From Herbidospora daliensis (lineage in GTDB: Bacteria > Actinomycetota > Actinomycetes > Streptosporangiales > Streptosporangiaceae), in NCBI RefSeq assembly GCF_001570585.1, contig NZ_BBXF01000013.1, forward strand, positions 38,688 to 102,687: DNA of 64,000 bases, written 5' to 3'. Under the pieces are notes generated by a model. It was not told where the DNA came from, did no database searches, and was given only the letters and a program-made list of their open reading frames with translations. Shown in pieces: positions 41,089 to 50,327 of the stretch (the first letter of the stretch is position 1; each line of letters starts with the position of its first letter). Made by a program: the position numbers and the translations under genes.

Positions 41089-42513
41089 CTACACGTCGTA
41101 GTAGAGCTCGAACTCGTGCGGGTGCGGGCGGAGCCGGATCGGGTCGATCTCGTTCTCGCGCTTGTACGCGATCCACGTCTCGATCAGGTCAGGCGTGAAC
41201 ACGCCGCCCTCGAGCAGGTAGTCATGGTCGGCCTCAAGAGCGTCGAGGACCTCGGGAAGCGACCCCGGCACCTGCGGAACCGAACGCGCCTCCTCCGGGG
41301 GAAGCTCGTAGAGGTCCTTGTCGACCGGCTCCGGCGGCTCGATCTTGTTGCGGATGCCGTCGATGCCGGCCATCAGCATGGCCGCGAACGCGAAGTAGGG
41401 GTTGCACGACGGGTCGGGCACCCGGAACTCGATGCGCTTGGCCTTCGGGTTCGATCCCGTGATCGGGATGCGCACGCAGGCGGAACGGTTGCGCTGCGAG
41501 TAGACCAGGTTGACCGGCGCCTCGTAGCCCGGGACCAGGCGGTGGTAGCTGTTCACCGTCGGGTTCGTGAAGGCCAGCAGCGACGGGGCGTGCTTGAGCA
41601 GGCCGCCGATGTAGTAGCGGGCGATGTCCGACAGGCCCGCGTAGCCGACCTCGTCGTAGAACAGCGGCTCGCCGTCCTTCCACAACGACTGGTGGCAGTG
41701 CATGCCGGAGCCGTTGTCGCCGAAGATGGGCTTCGGCATGAAGGTGACCGTGTGGCCGAACTCCAGGGCCGTGCTCTTGATGATGTACTTGTAGAGCATC
41801 AGCTTGTCGGCGGTCTTGAGCAGCGTGCCGAACCGGAAGTCGATCTCGGCCTGGCCGGCGGTGCCGACCTCGTGGTGCTGCATCTCGGTCTCGATGCCCG
41901 AGTCGATCAGCCGGCGCACCATCTCCGACCGCAGGTCGGTGAAGTGGTCCATCGGCGGGACCGGGAAGTAGCCGCCCTTGTAGCGCGGCTTGTAGCCCAG
42001 GTTGCCGCCCTCGGTCGCGGTGCCGGTGTTCCAGGCGCCCTCGATCGAGTCGATGTAGTAGAACGACGAGTGCTGGTTGGTCTGGAAGCGCACGTCGTCG
42101 AAGATGTAGAACTCGGCCTCGGGGCCGAAGTAGACCGTGTCGGCGATGCCGGTGCCCTTGAGGTATTCCTCGGCCTTGCGGGCGACGTTGCGCGGGTCGC
42201 GGCTGTAGGCCTCGCCGGTCAGCGGGTCGTGCACGAAGAAGTTGATGTTGAGGGTCTTGTGCTGGCGGAACGGGTCGATCACGGCCGTGCTCGGGTCGGG
42301 CAGCAGCAGCATGTCCGACTCGTGGATGGCCTGGAATCCTCGGATGGACGACCCGTCGAACATGAGGCCGTCGGAGAAGACGTTCGGGCCGAAGTTCTCG
42401 ACGGGGAAAGTGAAGTGGTGAGTCGTCCCCGGCAGGTCGGTGAACCTGACGTCAACGAACTGCACGCCTTCGTCCCGGATGTACGACAGGACGTCGTCGG
42501 CGGAGTTAAACAC
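41089..42513 (-). CDS. glnA: Glutamine synthetase type I
   Basis: Main ammonium-assimilating enzyme: glutamate plus NH3 plus ATP to glutamine. The GTG at 42513 has GGGAGG at good spacing and gives 474 residues, the usual length; an in-frame ATG upstream falls inside the GlnR box. Motifs: VEFxx-like metal site ([10 protein letters not shown]), [28 protein letters not shown] and [18 protein letters not shown] near residue 400 carries the Tyr adenylylated by GlnE. The last residues ELYYDV come from the island-side sequence: a relic of the original end lies at 36477. A GlnR box lies upstream. No terminator is seen directly downstream. Confidence 0.96.
   Translation of the reverse strand: MFNSADDVLSYIRDEGVQFVDVRFTDLPGTTHHFTFPVENFGPNVFSDGLMFDGSSIRGFQAIHESDMLLLPDPSTAVIDPFRQHKTLNINFFVHDPLTGEAYSRDPRNVARKAEEYLKGTGIADTVYFGPEAEFYIFDDVRFQTNQHSSFYYIDSIEGAWNTGTATEGGNLGYKPRYKGGYFPVPPMDHFTDLRSEMVRRLIDSGIETEMQHHEVGTAGQAEIDFRFGTLLKTADKLMLYKYIIKSTALEFGHTVTFMPKPIFGDNGSGMHCHQSLWKDGEPLFYDEVGYAGLSDIARYYIGGLLKHAPSLLAFTNPTVNSYHRLVPGYEAPVNLVYSQRNRSACVRIPITGSNPKAKRIEFRVPDPSCNPYFAFAAMLMAGIDGIRNKIEPPEPVDKDLYELPPEEARSVPQVPGSLPEVLDALEADHDYLLEGGVFTPDLIETWIAYKRENEIDPIRLRPHPHEFELYYDV
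41093..41109. repeat. Proximal att-like repeat inside the glnA1 3' end
   Basis: ACGTCGTAGTAGAGCTC matches the distal copy at 36481-36497 (15 of 17). It lies inside the last codons of glnA1 and 32 bases beyond the integrase pseudogene. Confidence 0.65.
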
Positions 42514-42565
42514 TCTCGAACCTCCCAGGGGCACTGGCTTAGCAGACTGAAAGTAGGACTGTGCC

Positions 42566-42603
42566 GTTTCCGTCCCATGTCTCGTTTGTTTCACACGTGT
42601 TAA
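42566..42603 (-). promoter_or_regulatory. GlnR box upstream of glnA1
   Basis: On the minus strand: TTAAC-N6-GAAAC-N6-GACAT-N6-GAAAC. The spacing matches the four-element GlnR consensus exactly; both b elements are perfect, the first a element matches 3 of the 4 defined positions and the second a element is weak. It lies 53-90 bases upstream of the glnA1 GTG. GlnR is the global nitrogen regulator of actinomycetes, and glnA is a known direct target in S. coelicolor. Confidence 0.75.
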
Positions 42604-42701
42604 TGGGAAGCACGCTGTCGAAACCTGACCGCAGGGTGTAACTACCGGCGTCGGCGCAGGTCATCGTTACGACCGAATAGGGCGGCCATTACGCTGGAAC
42701 C

Positions 42702-43154
42702 ATGAGCAAAGAGCCCCGCTGGACGCAGACCTGGTTGAGCGGCACGCCCGCTGTTCAAGACTATCCGGGACAGCGGCTCGGCCTGCCTGAGCAGGGTAAA
42801 GGTTCGATTGCCCGATTCGTCAGGCGCCTGGGCGCGCTGCTCATCGACTGGCTCATCTGCGCGTGGGCGATCAGCCAGGGGCTGCTCCGGCTGACCGGAA
42901 CCGACGCCGCGCTCGTCACGATCGGCATTCTCGCGCTCGAATACATTCTGCTGGTCGGCACGATGGGCATGACCTTCGGCATGCGCCTGGTCAACATCAG
43001 GGTCGCCACCCTCGACGGCGGCCAGCCGTCGCCGAAGTCCGTTCTGATCCGGACCGTCCTGCTCATCCTGGCGGTCCCGGCGCTGATCTTCGACAAGGAC
43101 CAGCGCGGTCTGCACGACCGCTTCGCCGGCACCGTCGTGCTCCGCGACAAATAA
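42702..43154 (+). CDS. RDD-family membrane protein
   Basis: A 150-residue protein with the RDD domain: RFVRRLGALLIDWLI (arginine and aspartate pair), GMTFGMRLVNIRVATLDG, and DKDQRGLHDRFAGTVVL at the end. Three or so membrane helices. Function unknown, possibly ion exchange or envelope-related; an RDD gene next to glnA is conserved in actinomycetes, as far as I recall. Divergent to glnA1. Confidence 0.88.
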   Translation: MSKEPRWTQTWLSGTPAVQDYPGQRLGLPEQGKGSIARFVRRLGALLIDWLICAWAISQGLLRLTGTDAALVTIGILALEYILLVGTMGMTFGMRLVNIRVATLDGGQPSPKSVLIRTVLLILAVPALIFDKDQRGLHDRFAGTVVLRDK

Positions 43155-43243
43155 GACTTCTTCAGTTACGGCTCCGCCCACCCCGGCCCCGGCCGCCGCT
43201 CACGGCCGGGCGCCGCAGCCGGCGCCGACCGGCCGCGCGTCGC

Positions 43244-44020
43244 TCAGGGGGAGACGACCCGGAAGATCACGGTCCCCGGGAAGTGCCGCCCCCGCAACGG
43301 ACTCCACCCACCCCACACCCGGTCGTGCCCATCGGGCCACGAGGGTTCGATCAGCTCGTCGAGCCGCAGCCCGGCCCCGGTGATCGCGGCGACCCAGTCG
43401 CCCATCGTGCGGTGGTGCTCCACGTAGGTGACCTCGCCCGCGTCGTCGCGCTCCAGGTAGGGCGTGCGGTCGAAGTAGGACCGGTCGCTCGTCAGCCCCC
43501 GGGGCCCCGGATCGTCGGGGAACGCCCAGCGGATCGGGTGGGACACCGAGAAGACGAACTGCCCGCCCGGCTTGAGCACCCGGGCCACCTCGCCCAGCGC
43601 CCGGGTGGCGTCGGCGACGAACGGCAGCCCTCCGAAGGCCGAGCAGGCCAGGTCGAAGGTGCCGGCCAGGAACGGGATCCTCTCGGCGTCGGCCTGCACG
43701 ACCGGCAGGGCCGTACCGAGATCGAGATCGATGCGGCGGGAGTGTTGCAACTGCCGGTGCGAGACGTCGAACGCCGCCACCGACGCGCCCTGCGCGGCGA
43801 GGTAGCGCCCGCACTGACCGGCGCCGCAGCCGACCTCCAGGACCGAGAGCCCCCGGACGTCGCCGAGCAGCCGGGCCGACGCCTCGTCGAGCCCCTCGGG
43901 GCACCAGACGAACCCGTCGTCACGCAGGAACGCGCCGTGTTCGGCCTGGTAGTCGTCGGCCGCGGAGTCCCAGTAGCCCCGGTTGGCCCGCGCGGAGGTG
44001 AGACCGTCGGGGGTCGTCAC
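43244..44020 (-). CDS. Class I SAM-dependent methyltransferase
   Basis: GTG at 44020 overlaps the stop of the DUF4191 gene (GTGA). It encodes 258 residues with motif I VLEVGCGAGQCGRYLA near 62-77, FDVSH, and VLKPGGQFVFSVSHP later. It belongs to the Methyltransf_11 type that acts on small molecules or lipids; no substrate can be deduced. Coupled with the DUF4191 membrane protein, so the two are co-expressed. Confidence 0.9.
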   Translation of the reverse strand: MTTPDGLTSARANRGYWDSAADDYQAEHGAFLRDDGFVWCPEGLDEASARLLGDVRGLSVLEVGCGAGQCGRYLAAQGASVAAFDVSHRQLQHSRRIDLDLGTALPVVQADAERIPFLAGTFDLACSAFGGLPFVADATRALGEVARVLKPGGQFVFSVSHPIRWAFPDDPGPRGLTSDRSYFDRTPYLERDDAGEVTYVEHHRTMGDWVAAITGAGLRLDELIEPSWPDGHDRVWGGWSPLRGRHFPGTVIFRVVSP

Positions 44021-44694
44021 CGGGGACGGACGCCCTTCGGCAGGCGGGCGCCCTTGGGCAGCGGGCCCTTCGGCATCGGGATCGACGGGGTCAGCGCGCG
44101 CATGCGGTTGTTGACCTCGGAGACGGCCGGCTTCTTCAGGTTGCGCGGCAGCTTCATCAGGTGGCGCTGGAGCTTGGCCAGCGGAACCTGGCCCTCGCCG
44201 TCGCCGCACTGCACGTCGTAGACCGGCACGTCGATGGCGACCCGCTGGACCCGCTTCTTCTCGGCGACCAGCATCTTCTGGACGCGGGTGCCCGGCCCCT
44301 CGGAGACGAGGATCACGCCGGGGTAGCCGACGAGGCGGAAGACGAGGTCCTGCTCGCGGTTGACCGCGACCGGCTTCTCCTCGACCATCCAGTTGCCGCG
44401 CATGCCCTGGAGGATCGCGTAGACCGCGCCGGGCTGACCGTCGAGCAGGGAATATTGCGCGCGCTGCGCGAACCGGCCGAACAGCAGCATGCCGGCCAGC
44501 AGCGCGACCGGGATGCCGAGCACCAGCACGTACCAGAACGCGCCGGTCAGCAGGCCGATCACGACCGCGAGCGCGATGACGGCCACGACCGTCGCGTAGA
44601 CGATCGGCATCCCCTTGGGATTGGCCTTTTTGATGATCTGCGCGACCATCCGGAGTTGCTTGATGCGGCCTGGGTTCGCCGAGTCCTTCGCCAT
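44017..44694 (-). CDS. DUF4191 membrane protein
   Basis: ATG at 44694 gives 225 residues with two adjacent hydrophobic segments (about 30-75) and a soluble C-terminal domain with VLVSEGPGTRVQKMLVAEKK. Matches DUF4191, a conserved actinobacterial family near lipA and glnA. Function unknown. Ends in a Pro/Lys-rich tail. Overlaps the methyltransferase start by four bases. Confidence 0.88.
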   Translation of the reverse strand: MAKDSANPGRIKQLRMVAQIIKKANPKGMPIVYATVVAVIALAVVIGLLTGAFWYVLVLGIPVALLAGMLLFGRFAQRAQYSLLDGQPGAVYAILQGMRGNWMVEEKPVAVNREQDLVFRLVGYPGVILVSEGPGTRVQKMLVAEKKRVQRVAIDVPVYDVQCGDGEGQVPLAKLQRHLMKLPRNLKKPAVSEVNNRMRALTPSIPMPKGPLPKGARLPKGVRPR

Positions 44695-44808
44695 GCCCTG
44701 AAGGATACAAATCCCGGGCTCCAATCGTGAAAACGAGACCTGGACCCCGCACAGCCGTAGTTATGAAACCGTGACAGAACTCGGTGTGATCCCCCTTCGC
44801 ACGGGCAG

Positions 44809-44822
44809 TGGAAGCGCTTACA
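44809..44822. promoter_or_regulatory. LacI-type operator
   Basis: TGGAAGCGCTTACA, a near-perfect palindrome with the CG-centred core typical of LacI/GalR regulators. It lies 22 bases upstream of the lacI-type gene start. Likely autoregulates the regulator and the following sugar operon. Confidence 0.7.
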
Positions 44823-44843
44823 GCCCAGAGCGAAGGATGACGG

Positions 44844-45848
44844 GTGCCTGATTCGACGATCTACGAAGTCGCGCGGCTGGCCGGGGTGTCGATCGCCACG
44901 GTCTCCCGCACGCTGCGCGGCACCGGCCCGGTGTCGGCCGCCACCCGCGAGAAGGTGCTGCGCGCGGTCGAGGAGCTGCGGTTCACGCCGAGCCGCCTGG
45001 GGGTGTCGCTGGCCGAGGGCCGCCACGCCGCCAACGGGATCGTCTTCCCCGACCTGTCCGGCCCCTACTTCGGCGAGGTCCTCCTCGGCTACGAGGAGGT
45101 CGCCGCCGAGCTCGGCCGGTCGGTGCTGATCCTGTCGACCCGCGACCGGGCCGGGGTGCCCGAGACGGTCAAGGACCTGGCCACCCGGGTCGACGGGCTC
45201 GTCGTCTTCGGCCAGACCCTGCCCGACGCGCTGCTCACCGAGCTGATCGACTCGGGGCTGCCGATGGTCATGCTGGCCCGCGAGGCCCACCCCGGCACCG
45301 AGGCGGTGCGGAGCGAGAACGCCGACGCCGCCGAGGCGCTGACCGTCCACCTGATCGCCCACGGGCACCGCGCGTTCGCGCTGGCCGGCGGCCACGACGA
45401 GGGCGACGTCAGCGAGAGGTGGACGGCCGTCGCCCGCACCCTCGGTGAGCACGGGATCACCGCGCCCCGGCCGGTGGAGTGCCCGTACACGGTCGAGGGC
45501 GGCCACGAAGCCGGGCTGGAGCTGCTCAAGGCCCGCCCCGACGTGGTCATGTGCGCCGACGACCAGGTCGCCCTCGGCGTGATCCTGGCCGCCGAGGAGC
45601 TCGGGCTCAGCGTGCCCGGCGACGTCGCCGTCACCGGCTGGGACGACATCATGGCCGCCCGTCACGCGCGGCCCGCCCTCACCACCGTGCGCCAGCCCCT
45701 GCGGGAGCTCGGCGCCGCCGCCGCCCGCCTCCTGGACGAGCTGATCGCCGGGGCGGAGCCGACGGCCACCACCCGCGTTCTCGCCACCGACCTCGTCATC
45801 CGGGCGAGTTGTGGCGCCCATCAAGTGCACCCCCCGGAGGAACAGTGA
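44844..45848 (+). CDS. LacI-family regulator
   Basis: GTG at 44844 after GAAGGATGACGG; 334 residues. Residues 4-50 are the LacI DNA-binding domain (IYEVARLAGVSIATVSRTL). The remainder is a periplasmic-binding-protein-like sugar-sensing domain (GYEEVAAELGRSVLIL, GWDDIMAARHARPALTTVRQP). It controls the operon downstream and itself through the operator at 44809. Its stop overlaps the GTG of the binding-protein gene. Confidence 0.92.
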   Translation: MPDSTIYEVARLAGVSIATVSRTLRGTGPVSAATREKVLRAVEELRFTPSRLGVSLAEGRHAANGIVFPDLSGPYFGEVLLGYEEVAAELGRSVLILSTRDRAGVPETVKDLATRVDGLVVFGQTLPDALLTELIDSGLPMVMLAREAHPGTEAVRSENADAAEALTVHLIAHGHRAFALAGGHDEGDVSERWTAVARTLGEHGITAPRPVECPYTVEGGHEAGLELLKARPDVVMCADDQVALGVILAAEELGLSVPGDVAVTGWDDIMAARHARPALTTVRQPLRELGAAAARLLDELIAGAEPTATTRVLATDLVIRASCGAHQVHPPEEQ

Positions 45849-47089
45849 AGAAGACGTACGCCATAGGACTGCTCGCCGTCGCCCTCGCCGCCACCGCCTG
45901 CGGCCGCGACTCCAGCGGGGCCGCCGAGGAGGCGCAAGCTGTCGACACCGCCAAGGCCAGCGGCACGGTGACCGTCTGGGCGATGGGCACCGAGGGGGAG
46001 AAGCTCGACGCCTTCGCGCAGAAGTTCGAGCAGGCCAACCCCGGCGTCACCGTGAACGTCACGGCCCTGGGCTGGGACGTCGCCCACGACAAGATCACCG
46101 CCGCCATCGCCGGGGACGCCACCCCCGACGTCTCGATGATCGGCAACACCTGGCTGAGCGAGATGGTCAAGACCGGCGCGATCGAGCCGACCCCGGCCGA
46201 CCTGGTCGACCAGAACGCCTTCTTCCCCAGCGCGTGGGCCACCGGCGTCGTCGACGGCGCCGCCTACGGCATCCCCTGGTACGTCGAGACCCGCGCCTTC
46301 TACTACCGCACCGACATCGTCAAGGACGCCAAGGCCCCCGCCACCTGGGAGGAGGTCACCGGCTTCGTCAAACAGCTCAAGGACGAGGGCGCCGAGCTGG
46401 GCGTCGAGCAGAACTTCCGCACCGGCTCCTGGCAGGAGATCGCCCCGCTGCTCTACCAGGCCGGCGGCGACTTCCAGGCCGACGGCACGTGGACGCTCGA
46501 CACCCCGCAGATGGTCCAGGCCCTCGAACACTGGGGGTCGTTCTTCAAGGACGGCCTGGCCGTGACCAACCAGCCGACCGGCGCGTTCCCGCAGACGTTC
46601 GTCTCGGGCCGGGTCGGCGCCTTCTACTCCGGCCCCTGGATGATCACCTCGATGGAGCAGGAGGGCGGCGAGTCGTTCAAGGACAAGTTCGCCGTCGCGC
46701 CCTACCCCAAGGGCCCCTCGGGCGGCACCAGCCTCGTCGGCGGCAGCAACATGGTCGTCTTCAAGGACAAGCCGAACCGCGCCGCCGCCTGGAAGTTCCT
46801 CACCTGGCTGACCGACCCGAAGGTGCAGGCCGAGTGGTACACCACCGCGTCGTCGCTGCCCAGCGTCCAGGCCGCCTGGCAGGAGCCCGCGCTGACCGCC
46901 GACGAGCGGGTGCAGGTCTTCGGCGCGCAGCTGAAGGACGCCAGGCCCGCCCCGGCCGTGCCCACCTGGGAGCAGGTCGCCCGGGTGATGGAGGTCGAGC
47001 TGGAGAAGTACGCCCTCGGCAAGCAGGACTCCGCCGCGACCGCCAAGCGCATGCAGGAGCAGGCCGACCAGATCGGCACCGGGGCCTGA
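45845..47089 (+). CDS. Sugar ABC transporter substrate-binding lipoprotein
   Basis: GTG at 45845 behind GGAGG; 414 residues. The N-terminal signal ends in a lipobox-like LAATAC with C19 as lipidation site. The rest is an extracellular solute-binding protein of family 1 (VTVWAMGTEGEKLDAFAQKF, then PDVSMIGNTW, and GGSNMVVFKDK). It captures an oligosaccharide and passes it to the two permeases. Sugar unknown, probably a plant- or fungal-wall oligosaccharide given the glycosidases. No ATPase gene is in the operon, so a shared MsiK-type ATPase is likely. Confidence 0.92.
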   Translation: MKKTYAIGLLAVALAATACGRDSSGAAEEAQAVDTAKASGTVTVWAMGTEGEKLDAFAQKFEQANPGVTVNVTALGWDVAHDKITAAIAGDATPDVSMIGNTWLSEMVKTGAIEPTPADLVDQNAFFPSAWATGVVDGAAYGIPWYVETRAFYYRTDIVKDAKAPATWEEVTGFVKQLKDEGAELGVEQNFRTGSWQEIAPLLYQAGGDFQADGTWTLDTPQMVQALEHWGSFFKDGLAVTNQPTGAFPQTFVSGRVGAFYSGPWMITSMEQEGGESFKDKFAVAPYPKGPSGGTSLVGGSNMVVFKDKPNRAAAWKFLTWLTDPKVQAEWYTTASSLPSVQAAWQEPALTADERVQVFGAQLKDARPAPAVPTWEQVARVMEVELEKYALGKQDSAATAKRMQEQADQIGTGA

Positions 47090-47092
47090 GCC

Positions 47093-48022
47093 ATGGCGAC
47101 CACCCTGGAAAGACCCCCGGTTCTGGGGAAGGCGCCGGTCGCGCCGCGAGGGCCCAGGAGCTCCTGGGTGGCCTGGATCTTCGTGCTGCCCTTCCTCGTG
47201 GTGTTCGTCGTGTTCTGGGCCGGTCCGCTGCTGGCCGGTCTCGGCATGAGCTTCACCGACATGCGCAGCACCGACGTCCGCGACCCGCTCGCCGTCGACG
47301 TCGTCGGCGTGGAGAACTACCTGCGCCTGTTCAACGACGAGCTGATGCGCAAGGCGGCGCTCAACACGCTGATCTTCGTGGTGACCGCGCTGCCGCTGAC
47401 GATCGCGCTCGGCCTGGCCGCCGCCGTCGCGCTCAACTCCGGCATCGCCCGGCTGCCCGCCGCGTTCTTCCGGCTGGGCTACTACACCCCGTACATCACC
47501 AGCATCATCGGCATCGCCGTGGCCTGGCGCTTCCTGCTCGACCCGGACGCCGGGCCGGTCAACCAGTTCCTCGGCTGGATCGGGATCGACGGCCCGGCCT
47601 GGTTGTCCGACGAGCGCACCGCCCTGCCGGTGATCATCGTGATGACGGCCTGGCGGAGCTTCGGGTTCGACATGGTCGTGCTGCTGGCGGCCCTCCAGGG
47701 CATCCCGAAGGAGCTCTACGAGGCCGCCGACATCGACGGCGCCGGGCGCTGGCAGCGGTTCCGGTCGGTGACCGTGCCGATGCTGAAGCCCGCGCTGCTG
47801 TTCTGCACGGTCTACTCCTCCATCGGGTTCGCCCAGTTCATGGAGGAGCCCCTGGTCATGACCAGGGGCGGCCCGGCCGGGGCGACCACCTCGGCGTCGC
47901 TGGCCATCTACAACCAGTTCGGCGCGGGCGCCTACGGCTACGCGGGCGCCGCCGCCACCGTCCTGTTCACCGTGATCGTCGCCCTGGCGGTCTTCCAGTT
48001 CCGGATCGGGAGGCGCTCGTGA
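47093..48022 (+). CDS. Sugar ABC transporter permease 1 (MalF-type)
   Basis: A 309-residue permease with six membrane helices and the EAA loop near its C-terminus (YEAADIDGAGRWQRFRSVTVP). Start ATG 47093 lies three bases after the binding-protein stop. It forms a heterodimer with the next product. Confidence 0.92.
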   Translation: MATTLERPPVLGKAPVAPRGPRSSWVAWIFVLPFLVVFVVFWAGPLLAGLGMSFTDMRSTDVRDPLAVDVVGVENYLRLFNDELMRKAALNTLIFVVTALPLTIALGLAAAVALNSGIARLPAAFFRLGYYTPYITSIIGIAVAWRFLLDPDAGPVNQFLGWIGIDGPAWLSDERTALPVIIVMTAWRSFGFDMVVLLAALQGIPKELYEAADIDGAGRWQRFRSVTVPMLKPALLFCTVYSSIGFAQFMEEPLVMTRGGPAGATTSASLAIYNQFGAGAYGYAGAAATVLFTVIVALAVFQFRIGRRS

Positions 48023-48828
48023 AACGCCGCGCGTCCACCTACGTCCTGCTCGCCGCCGGCCTGCTCGTGGTGGTCTTCCCGTTCCTGTGGACGTTGCTCG
48101 CGTCGTTCAAGCCCGAGGGCGAGATCAGGCGCAACCCGCCGACGCTGCTGCCCGCCGAGTGGACGACGAGCAACTACTCGGGCCTGTTCGAGCGGATGAA
48201 CATGGGCACCGCGTTCCTCAACAGCGCGGTCATCGCGATCGCCCTGGTGGTCGCGAACCTGCTGTTCTGCTCGATGGTCGGCTACGCCTTCGCCAAGTTG
48301 CGGTTCCGGTTCAGGAACACCCTGTTCGGCCTGGTGATGGTGCAGATGATGGTGCCGGCGATCGTCGTGATGGTGCCGCAGTTCGTGCTGATCGCCAAGC
48401 TCGGGCTGGTCAACACCTTCCTCGGGATCGTGCTGCCGTTCGTGGTGGCGCCGCTGGGGATCTTCATGATGCGCCAGTTCATCGCCGACATCCCCGACGA
48501 GCTCATCCAGGCCGCCCGCGTCGACGGGGCCAGGGAGTTCCGCATCTTCTTCTCGATCGTGCTGCCGCTGTGCCGGCCCGCCCTCGCGACCCTGGGCCTG
48601 ATCACGTTCATGACCTCGTGGAACAACTTCCTCTGGCCCGCCGTGGTGGCCCAGAGCGAGGACATGTACACCCTGCCCGTCGCGCTGGCCATCTTCAGCA
48701 ACGCCCAGGCGACCCAGTACGGCCTGCTCATCGCCGGCGCCGTCGTCGTGGTCGCCCCGATCCTCCTGCTGTTCCTGTTCCTGCAGCGCTACTTCGTGCA
48801 GGGCATCGCCTCGACCGGACTCAAGTAA
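48019..48828 (+). CDS. Sugar ABC transporter permease 2 (MalG-type)
   Basis: GTG at 48019 overlaps the previous stop; 269 residues with six helices and the EAA loop IQAARVDGAREFRIFFSIVLP. Partner of the MalF-type protein. Confidence 0.92.
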   Translation: MKRRASTYVLLAAGLLVVVFPFLWTLLASFKPEGEIRRNPPTLLPAEWTTSNYSGLFERMNMGTAFLNSAVIAIALVVANLLFCSMVGYAFAKLRFRFRNTLFGLVMVQMMVPAIVVMVPQFVLIAKLGLVNTFLGIVLPFVVAPLGIFMMRQFIADIPDELIQAARVDGAREFRIFFSIVLPLCRPALATLGLITFMTSWNNFLWPAVVAQSEDMYTLPVALAIFSNAQATQYGLLIAGAVVVVAPILLLFLFLQRYFVQGIASTGLK

Positions 48829-48839
48829 GGAACGCGCGC

Positions 48840-50327
48840 ATGCACCTGGCGTTGGCCGTACTGCTGGCCGTCACCCCCGCCGCTCCGGCGGAGAACACCC
48901 TGAAGACCTATGCCAAGGACACCTGGAAATCGATGGCGGCCATGGTCGACCCCGCGACGGGGCTGCCGGCCGACAAGATCGAGGGCACCCTCGACCCGGC
49001 CACGCGGGCGAAGGTGACCTCCCCGACCAACATCGCGACCTACCTGTGGAGCACGGTCGCGGCCCGCGACACCGGGATCATCTCCGCGCGCGACGCGGAG
49101 CGGCGGGTGCGGCAGGTGCTCCAGAACGTCCAGAAGCTCGAACGCCACGAGCCCACCGGCCAGTTCTTCAACTGGTACGACCCCCACACGCTGGCCCTGG
49201 TGACGACCTGGCCCGACAGCGGCGACCCGGTCGCGGCGTTCGCCTCCAGCGTCGACAACGGCTGGCTCGGGGCGGCGTTACTCATGATCCGCTCGGCCGT
49301 GCCGTCGGTCGCGCGCGACGCCGACCGGCTGGTGCGCAGCATGGACTTCTCCGCCTACTACGACCCGCAGGGCGCCGCCGCCCAGGGCACCGGGCTGCTG
49401 CGCGGCGGGTTCTGGCCGGTCAAGCCCGAGGGCTGCTCGGTCGAGTCGGACTACAACGGCTCCGGGACGACCGTCCACTCCACCTGCCACCACTACGGCG
49501 CGATGACCGAGACCCGGATCACGTCGTATGTGGGCATCGCGCTGAACCAGATCCCGAAGGCGCACTACTTCGGCATGCTGCGCACCCACCCCAATGACGA
49601 CTGCGACTTCGGCTGGGCCGAGCAGCGGGCCGAGGGCTCGTGGCAGACCTTCGAGGGCGTGCGCGTCTTCGAGGGCACCTACGGATACAAGGGCATGCGG
49701 CTGGTGCCGACCTGGGGCGGCAGCATGTTCGAGGCGCTGATGGTGCCGCAGCTCGTCCCCGAGGACGTCTGGGGCGCCAAGTCGTGGGGCCGCAACCACC
49801 CGGTCTACGTGAAGGCCCAGAAGGTCCACGGCCTCGACGACGCCAAGTACGGCTACTGGGGCTTCTCCCCGTCGAACAACCCGGCCGGCGGCTACCGCGA
49901 GTACGGCGTCGACGCGCTCGGCATGGACACCGACGGCTACACCTCCGACCAGGAGCGCACCTCGGTCGACTACGGCTACGGCGACTGCCGCCCGGCCAAG
50001 CCCGAGCCTGCCGCCTACGGCGACGGCGTGGTGACCCCGCACGCCTCCTTCCTGGCCCTGCGCTACGCCGAGAAGGACGCGCTCACCAACCTCGCCAAGA
50101 TCAAGAAGGACTTCGACGCCTACGGCCCCGGCGGCTTCTACGACGCGGTGGCCGTCAAGAGCAAGACCGTCGCCAAGCAGTACCTCGCCCTCGACCAGGG
50201 CATGATCATGATCGCGCTCGGCAACCGGCTGACCAGGGACAAACTGCGGGGTTACTTCGCCTCCCGCGACGTCGAGAGGGCGCTCAAGCCGGTGTTGTCG
50301 CAGGAGAGCTGGGAGGTCCGTTCGTGA
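48840..50327 (+). CDS. Secreted DUF3131-family protein, putative glycosidase
   Basis: ATG at 48840; 495 residues with a short N-terminal signal (LALAVLLAVTPAAPA). The mature part has SPTNIATYLWSTVAARDTG, FFNWYDPHTLALVTTWPDSG and SSVDNGWLGAALLMIR, the pattern of DUF3131/glucoamylase-like (alpha/alpha)6-toroid proteins linked to beta-glucan cleavage. It belongs to the LacI-controlled operon and probably produces or trims the oligosaccharide imported. It is eleven bases downstream of the permease and overlaps the GH39 start. Catalytic residues not assigned. Confidence 0.75.
   Translation: MHLALAVLLAVTPAAPAENTLKTYAKDTWKSMAAMVDPATGLPADKIEGTLDPATRAKVTSPTNIATYLWSTVAARDTGIISARDAERRVRQVLQNVQKLERHEPTGQFFNWYDPHTLALVTTWPDSGDPVAAFASSVDNGWLGAALLMIRSAVPSVARDADRLVRSMDFSAYYDPQGAAAQGTGLLRGGFWPVKPEGCSVESDYNGSGTTVHSTCHHYGAMTETRITSYVGIALNQIPKAHYFGMLRTHPNDDCDFGWAEQRAEGSWQTFEGVRVFEGTYGYKGMRLVPTWGGSMFEALMVPQLVPEDVWGAKSWGRNHPVYVKAQKVHGLDDAKYGYWGFSPSNNPAGGYREYGVDALGMDTDGYTSDQERTSVDYGYGDCRPAKPEPAAYGDGVVTPHASFLALRYAEKDALTNLAKIKKDFDAYGPGGFYDAVAVKSKTVAKQYLALDQGMIMIALGNRLTRDKLRGYFASRDVERALKPVLSQESWEVRS

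Larger units (their letters stand above)
36477..41109. mobile_element. Degraded integrative island at the 3' end of glnA1
   Basis: About 4.6 kb between two copies of the glnA1 3' end, with lower GC than the flanks. It holds a DUF4240-like ORF, IS630 transposase fragments, a STAND-like NTPase gene and a frameshifted tyrosine recombinase gene next to glnA1. Position of the recombinase at one end, next to the flanking repeat, is the typical layout of an integrated element. No replication, transfer or phage-structural gene is left, so it is a decayed remnant. Confidence 0.72.
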
